From Pampus argenteus (taxonomy: Eukaryota > Chordata > Actinopteri > Scombriformes > Stromateidae): a DNA stretch of 64,000 bases. Below the pieces are notes generated by a model that ran no database searches, was not told where the DNA came from, and was given only the letters and a program-made list of their open reading frames with translations. The stretch spans positions 7,514,001 through 7,578,000 of the forward strand of contig CM072864.1 of NCBI GenBank assembly GCA_036937835.1. Reading direction: 5' to 3'. The position numbers were made by a program, and so were the translations under genes. Of this stretch, positions 58,901 through 64,000 are shown in pieces (within the stretch, counting starts at the first letter, position 1; each line of letters opens with the position of its first letter).

Positions 58901-60479
58901 AAAGAAACACCTTCTGAAACATTAAAAGAAACTTATTGTGAAAGAATTTGAACTCAGCAACAGATCAGAAAAAAGGAATGCTTCTTTTACATAATAAGCT
59001 TGTGTCCAGACTAAAGACCTGGCTCTACCTACACCTGAGGTAAATCAAGCCTCACTTTATAATCTGAGAGATTACATGTTATGTTGCCATTGCAGACAAT
59101 GTAATTTTAGATTAAATTGTGGTTTGAAGCATATAATACCTTGAGGGAAGCTAGTGGGTGTTCTGGTCCCAGCAGACTCCAGTGGAAGGCAGCCAGGTCC
59201 TCATCAGGCAGAATATGGTTTCCTGCAAGACACAAACTCCTTCAAATGTTTGTTGAACAAGTGTGACACTCAAAGAGTGGCGCCAAAATTTTCAGTTTCA
59301 TTTTGTGTACGTGTTTGTGTGTGTGTGTGTGTGTTTGTAAGATGTGGTTTGTGAGAGTGTGCCAATCCTTACCCAGCAGAGCAGCGAAGCAGGGCAGGTG
59401 CTGTGTCTTGAGTCCGAGCTGCCTGGCAGCCTCAGACAGCAGATACTGGTGTGTGGTCAGGTTCTTGCCGTTCCAGCTCAATTTGAGCGCGTGCGAGGAG
59501 AAGTAGGCGGGTACGTTACAGAGGGCAAACTCAGAATCCTGAGCAATCAGGCCAGCAAATCCATAGTCCCTGTAGAGAGACAGCACTTCCTGGTGGTGGT
59601 CCTCCAAAGTCTGTACAACCTGTGGATGCAGGGTGGACAAATTCAGCCTGATATATGAAAAAAAAAAAACTGTGAATGTTAAGTGGACATGGAAGAACAT
59701 CTGTGAAACTCACCAGTCACCAAACTAGAAGTCATTGCAACATAGTCAATTTATGATAAAAGGTAAAGCTAACAGAATCTGCAAATATTCCTCTTTTCAA
59801 AGGTTTGCCTGCAATTACGTCCAGTTGAAAATTCCATTTTCAGTATATGTGCACTTCCATGTTATTTTGTAAATTGCATACTGGAGTATGATTGGGTACC
59901 ACACTAGGTGTGATGTCACAAAACTGAGTCTGAAACTCAGGTTTTACGAATGTGAAAGAGTCAAAATTCAGCACAGTGAAAGTCTGTCACGTTCTCCTCT
60001 AAAATACTTTTTAAAGGACTTTTAGGCTTCATGGCTCGTGAAAACAATTCGTAAACCACTGTTTGCTTGCAGAAAATACATTTGTGGGATTTTGTGCTGC
60101 ATCAGTCACTTCCAAATTACAGGTGAGGCACACACCTGGACGTGAGGCAACATAATTGCTTCAGAACGTACTGATAATAGCTCACATCTGAACCACTGTC
60201 AGCTGTGCCTGCAGAGCCTAAATGGTGGGTGATGTGCACGGTTATGCCTCAGAGTGAGAGCGTCATGATTACACCGGGATTCTTATATTAATCTTGTTAA
60301 TCAAAGCCTGTGTTAATCAATGTAAAAACTAAATAATTATATTCCGTTACTTCATTAAAAAATCTATTTAATGAGCTGGTAATCAAATCTCTTTCCTCAT
60401 ATGAATGCAATATGGGACATGGAAGGCTACGCTGATTATGAGACTCCTGTTTTATGACAGAATCGAAACTATTGAATAT

Positions 60480-60517
<38 letters not shown>

Positions 60518-62144
60518 ACAATTCCATGCAGATGGACTAAACATGCATGCAGTAAATGTAAAGCCGAGTAGGACATCACAGACAGAAACATTACATTTAG
60601 AAAATGTGTAATTCAAGTAGCGCTAAGATACTTGTAGCTGCAATAATAGGACTGTTTCTCAGAATGCAAGTTGGAAAAACAAGCACACATGGGATCTGAG
60701 TAATGGAGTGTGTTGTACTGTAATATGTAGGTGGGATTTTTCTGTTCAAACAAGAACCCTCTTAGGTTCACAATGGCATTGTGTTTTTTTTAATCCAAGC
60801 AGATGGAAAGGTTGATTGTGAAGCAATTAATAGTTTAGCTGCGTTTATGACAGATCTTAAACATAATGTTATAAGTCACATTTATTTTTTCGCAAACATT
60901 AAGTTATGCAGTGCCCCATATGGATGTCTAATTTAGATAGCAGATATAGTACATCCACCATATGTCTATTTATGCCAGAACAAATATTTTGTCAATAGGT
61001 CAGATGCAGAAAAAAATTATTTTTTTTTTTCTTTTTTGAGTATTGTCAATTAACAACCAACTGAAATATATAAAATAAGTGATTACAAATGCACCACTGT
61101 CAGGCACTGGGGACCTATAAATAGTCTACCCACTCAGCAGTTGTTCAACAATGTATGAAAGGTTCATTGAGTTCGTGTTATGCAATGTATAGGTTACACT
61201 AGGTCATGTTGTACAATACATTTTTCTAAGCCATATTTAATCAGGATGTAGCTGCTGCTTCTCATATCTAAAAAAAAATCTGTTGCACTGGATACATTAC
61301 TCCTCCCAGAAGACCATCCCATCCATGAGAGCAGAGAAGACCAGCAACACATCAACTAGAAAGAGAAATCTATGCCCTGCTGGCAAGAAACATACAAAGT
61401 GAAACAACCTGTTTGACAGATTAGGGCTGTATTTTTTGCAGATCATTAAACAACAAAATCACACGTGGCTATGGCTGATGGCAGCAAACTGGAAGCATTT
61501 GGAAACTGCTCCGAATGAATGTAAGCTACTAAATAGGCGTAAAAAGGGGCAAGTATTACATGATTACATGAACTACAGGACAAATGCTCACAATAAAACT
61601 ACTTAACAGCTTTGAACACTTTGCTCACCCGCACTCGGAAGCGGAACATGGCGAGGCGGACGCAGTGGCTGAGGCAGGCCGGGGGCAGGAACCATGCCCG
61701 GGGAGGCGGGGTGGCTTTGCTGCCGACGTGGTTGACTATCAGCTGCGCCGTCTGTCGCTGGCCCTGAGCTCGCCGCGCCCACTCGGGCCAGCGCTCCTTC
61801 CCCAGTGTGCCGTTGAAAACCACGACCAGCTCCAGGCCGCCCTGGTACAGGCAGGCCTGCGACAAGGCGGCCAGGTAGCCCAGCATGGCGTTCCATTCAC
61901 CCCCGCACACCCAGTCCGTCTGGTAGCCGCCGTAGAGGCGCTGCAGGCCGGAGTCAGCGTCGATGAGGATCCTGGCAGGCGGGGGCGGGGGAGGCATGGG
62001 CCCGGGGTGATGTGGGTGGTGGTGCGGGTGATGGTGGTGAGGAGGCTGGCGGGCCGCGGTACGGGCAAGCTTCAGGAGGTCCACCGGGACTGCGGCCCCG
62101 GGACACCGCTTCTCTAGATACTCTTGAAAACCCTGCACTCCCAT
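46821..62144 (-). CDS. fam120c: FAM120C-type protein (constitutive coactivator of PPAR-gamma-like), complete
   Basis: Member of the FAM120A/B/C family. FAM120A is an RNA-binding scaffold for Src signalling; FAM120C is less studied. Exons: 61629-62144, 59373-59619, 59140-59222, 57829-57957, 56497-56599, 56321-56394, 54823-55094, 53636-53798, 53463-53546, 53099-53270, 51538-51787, 49482-49596, 49047-49256, 48410-48650, 48155-48290, 47190-47253 and 46821-47075, summing to 3114 nt, 1037 residues. The start MGVQGFQEYLEKRCPG is the conserved family start; an in-frame upstream ATG at 62252 is rejected for that reason. Residues 1 to about 400 form an inactive FEN1/XPG-like fold (RILIDADSGLQRLYGGY, NHILPDEDLAAFHW). 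Later blocks: ATRSHMDITTPPLP, FREWTCPNLRRLWLG, PWEHCCPWGFFDGKLFQSK, a Pro/His-rich stretch, and an RGG-like tail ending QKEE. CPGAAVPVDLLKLART and YQTDWVCGGEWN favour FAM120C over FAM120A. Confidence 0.96.
49597..51537. other. fam120c intron 11 with an (AT)n-(CATA)n microsatellite
   Basis: Intron of about 1.9 kb. An (AT)n run at 49863-49903 passes into (CATA)n up to 49930. Nothing else is recognised. Confidence 0.6.
51788..53098. other. fam120c intron 10 with possible LINE debris
   Basis: Intron of about 1.3 kb. The stretch 52130-52400 (for example ggatccaaatgtggaactct) recalls the C-terminal end of a fish LINE reverse transcriptase followed by its tail, but it is too degraded for a firm call. 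The rest is AT-rich. Confidence 0.35.
53799..54822. other. fam120c intron 7
   Basis: About 1.0 kb between exons 7 and 8. No exon or RNA gene seen. Unique-looking, moderately AT-rich sequence. Confidence 0.45.
55095..57828. other. fam120c introns 4-6 around small exons 5 and 6
   Basis: Exons 56321-56394 and 56497-56599 sit in this stretch. The introns 55095-56320 and 56600-57828 hold no other recognised gene. The part 57170-57370 has phrases of the AT-rich dispersed repeat. Confidence 0.45.
57958..59139. other. fam120c intron 3
   Basis: About 1.2 kb. No exon, RNA gene or clear repeat was found. Confidence 0.4.
59620..61628. other. fam120c intron 1 with an (AT)n microsatellite
   Basis: About 2.0 kb. 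A pure (AT)n run of 16 units lies at 60483-60514. Otherwise AT-rich without a recognised element. Confidence 0.5.
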
Positions 62145-63250
62145 GACGGTGTTATTGAGCCTGTGTGTCTGGCCGGGAGCGGGCTCTGAATACGTCCTGT
62201 ACGCCGTGTTTGTGATGTGGTGTGGGGCGAGACTGTAGCTAGCTGTAGGCAAGCTAACTGGTCTCCGATGTAGTGATTAACTGTAGTTTAGTTAAAACCT
62301 GCGAAACTACGTCTCTGTCACACAGACTAGTGAAATGAGTCACCATGCACTGTTGTGCAAGTGTCTCAGCTAACGTTACTTTTTTTACCCCCGAAATAAT
62401 GAATTCCTCAAATTTGGTCGTGGGTGCTCAGTTTAGTGTCCATCCCTGTGGATTTCTGGTGAGATGCCAGTAAGGCCAGTGCAGCTACCTACAACCAGAA
62501 AAAGTTCACCATATTTCCTGCTTCCATAATTTGGCTTTAACATAACCGGCTTCCAAAATGTAGTTGGCAGCTAATAACGGAAATGTAAGCCAGGTGGTGG
62601 ATATTATCAAGAAACTCCTACAAAGTAGTGATACTGCTGGTTTGTGCACATGAAATAGATGCAATACTGCGCATTAGTTAGCAACCCACAGGCTGGACGG
62701 CCAGTTCGCGGACATGATGTTACACAGAGCAGCTCGCCTTTTTTTTTTTTAATCTGACATCTGAAATAATTGACATTTATTCTGCACTACTCGAGGCAAC
62801 TGTCAGCATATGTGTAGCGATAGGTTGCTGGTTCGCGGGTGTCAGAATATCAGTTAAAAACAAAATAAAAAGCGGTGAGCCTGGCTGACGAGCTGTACTA
62901 ATATTTGCTAACTGTGCTGCTAGCTGCTGTTAGCCGCTGTTAGCTGCTGGCAGGGTCCCCGGCGTGATTTGACGCGTCAACTCCCGAAGACAAGTCCGGG
63001 GCGGACACGACGCGGAATGAGATGGATGTTTGACGAAATAAAAGAAAAGTAACTTAAAAGAAAATAAAAATAAAACCCCGATGGTGCCTCCCTCGCTTTC
63101 TTCCACACTCACGGCTTCATGTTGCAGAGGGGAACATTACTTCCAAGCGACATCAGCCATCTTGCGACTTCCTCGCGGCCCAGTGGAGTGGGAGGGAAGA
63201 AGGTGGAGGGAGTGGAGGGAGGAGGCGTGCCCGCGCAAGGGAAGCTGGGA
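62145..63250 (-). promoter_or_regulatory. fam120c: CpG-rich 5' UTR and promoter of fam120c
   Basis: The region is CpG-rich around 62060-62230 and 62900-63250. On the minus strand a YY1-type motif (caagatggc, 63156-63164) lies at its distal end. YY1 motifs of this kind usually sit at or just downstream of the start site, so transcription probably begins near 63165-63190, giving a 5' UTR of up to about 1 kb if unspliced. Confidence 0.5.
63137..63160 (-). other. Short upstream reading frame (7 codons) in the fam120c 5' region
   Basis: ATG at 63160 opens MADVAWK and stops at 63137-63139. The ATG is part of the YY1-type motif, so it would be close to the cap. Confidence 0.4.
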
Positions 63251-63800
63251 AGTATAGTGTAATAATTGTCTCACGTCGTGCGGGAGTTGCTGTATTGAGA
63301 CAGAGAAAAAACTACAACTACCAGCATGTGAACACCAACGGTTTGTATGAGGATAAAAGCAGGAGAGTAGAATTTCTCCAAGTGGTCCACAAGTGATTCA
63401 ACTATTACCGCCGTTATTTGACCGTTATCTGTTCACTATGGCGATACGCTTTGAAAGTATCTCCTCTTGTATGTATATGTAAATATTCATAATATAACTG
63501 CAGTTGAGGATAAATATCTGACTTACGGAAGAACTTTATAATAATACTCCAGCTGTGATTTAGAAAAAGTAATGAAAGCCAGTGAATACAAAAATCGTCG
63601 TTTTTTGTTTTTTTTACATGAGATTTTCAGTGTGGTGTAACAGGTATATTGCTCTGTCCCGTCCATTCTGAATGTTAGAGATTATGTCGCCTCCCCGTGG
63701 ATGTGTTCAGATCGGTCCTCTCAGGGGGAAAAGGTGTCTTTTGGGGGGAAAAGAGGAACCGATGAAAGTAGGCCACCGGGCCCTCAAGGCTCTCTGTTCA

Positions 63801-63814
63801 GTTGCCATGGTGAC
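63801..63814. promoter_or_regulatory. RFX X-box-like palindrome
   Basis: The sequence gttgccatggtgac is a close match to the RFX X-box. It lies about 640 bp upstream of the inferred fam120c start, and may belong to a gene beyond the right edge. Confidence 0.45.
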
Positions 63815-63859
63815 GTGAAGCTAGCCTGAAGAACTGCAGCTCCGCTGTGTTTGCTCTTC

Positions 63860-64000
63860 AATGGAGGAAAGTAACTAAATACATTTAGCCTACTCAAATA
63901 TTTTATTTAAGTACATTTTTGATGTACTTGCACTTTACTTGAGTATTTCCATTTTTGCTACTTTATATTTCTAGTCATGCAGTAAGAGGGAAATATTGTT
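63860..64000. repeat. Dispersed teleost repeat at the right edge
   Basis: Contains gtaactaaatacatttagcc and tgcactttacttgagtattt then ccatttttgctactttatat, a pattern very common in percomorph genomes. It runs off the window. The flanking 63250-63800 shows no gene. Confidence 0.5.

Noticed and set aside
61584..62117. 177-residue plus-strand frame
   Set aside because: Antisense of fam120c exon 1, GC-rich and without family similarity.
1..64000. CRISPR arrays, operons, riboswitches, bacterial or phage systems
   Set aside because: The window is eukaryotic nuclear DNA with introns. Tandem repeats present are microsatellites and lack the repeat-spacer pattern.
1..64000. tRNA and rRNA genes
   Set aside because: No cloverleaf with intact A and B boxes and no rRNA-like stretch was noticed by eye. 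A covariance-model scan would settle this.

Overview
The window is nuclear DNA of a ray-finned (teleost) fish, probably a percomorph. It has compact split genes with GT-AG introns, teleost-type retroelement tails, abundant microsatellites and vertebrate single-copy genes. I assign no species. Every gene I can support lies on the minus strand, so transcription runs right to left. Exon boundaries were read by eye from splice consensus, reading phase and family similarity; no alignment was run.

Layout from left to right. At 1-1290 there is a truncated non-LTR retroelement. At 1.9-3.8 kb and 6.2-8.4 kb lie two tandem immune-receptor genes of the CD300/CMRF35/pIgR-like type (one V-type Ig domain, stalk, membrane segment). 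Between and around them are retroelement debris and a 46-bp direct repeat. At 9.95-32.4 kb lies a complete TEP1 gene (telomerase/vault-associated protein 1): 55 coding exons summing to 8175 nt, about 2724 residues, with TROVE, vWA-like, DUF4062-like, NACHT and WD40 regions in the family order. At 34.2-37.1 kb lies a complete HSD17B10 gene: 6 exons, 260 residues. At 38.0-40.8 kb lies a spliced, apparently non-coding transcript unit carrying two let-7 family microRNA hairpins. At 46.8-62.1 kb lies a complete FAM120C-type gene: 17 coding exons, 1037 residues. A likely 3' UTR of about 5.6 kb lies at 41.2-46.8 kb and a CpG-rich 5' end extends to about 63.2 kb. The last 0.75 kb is intergenic.

The most interesting part is 34-62 kb. 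In human Xp11.22, from memory, HSD17B10, HUWE1 (whose intron holds let-7f-2 and mir-98), PHF8 and FAM120C all lie on one strand in that order. Here hsd17b10, a let-7 pair in the same order and orientation, and fam120c are retained, but no HUWE1 or PHF8 exon is visible between them. The microRNAs seem to have outlived their host gene and to be expressed from their own spliced transcript. Other notable features are an approximately 155-residue glutamate-rich insertion inside the vWA-like domain of TEP1, and the strong divergence between the two tandem Ig receptors (basic charge shift in the Ig domain, stalk deletion, loss of the signalling tail).
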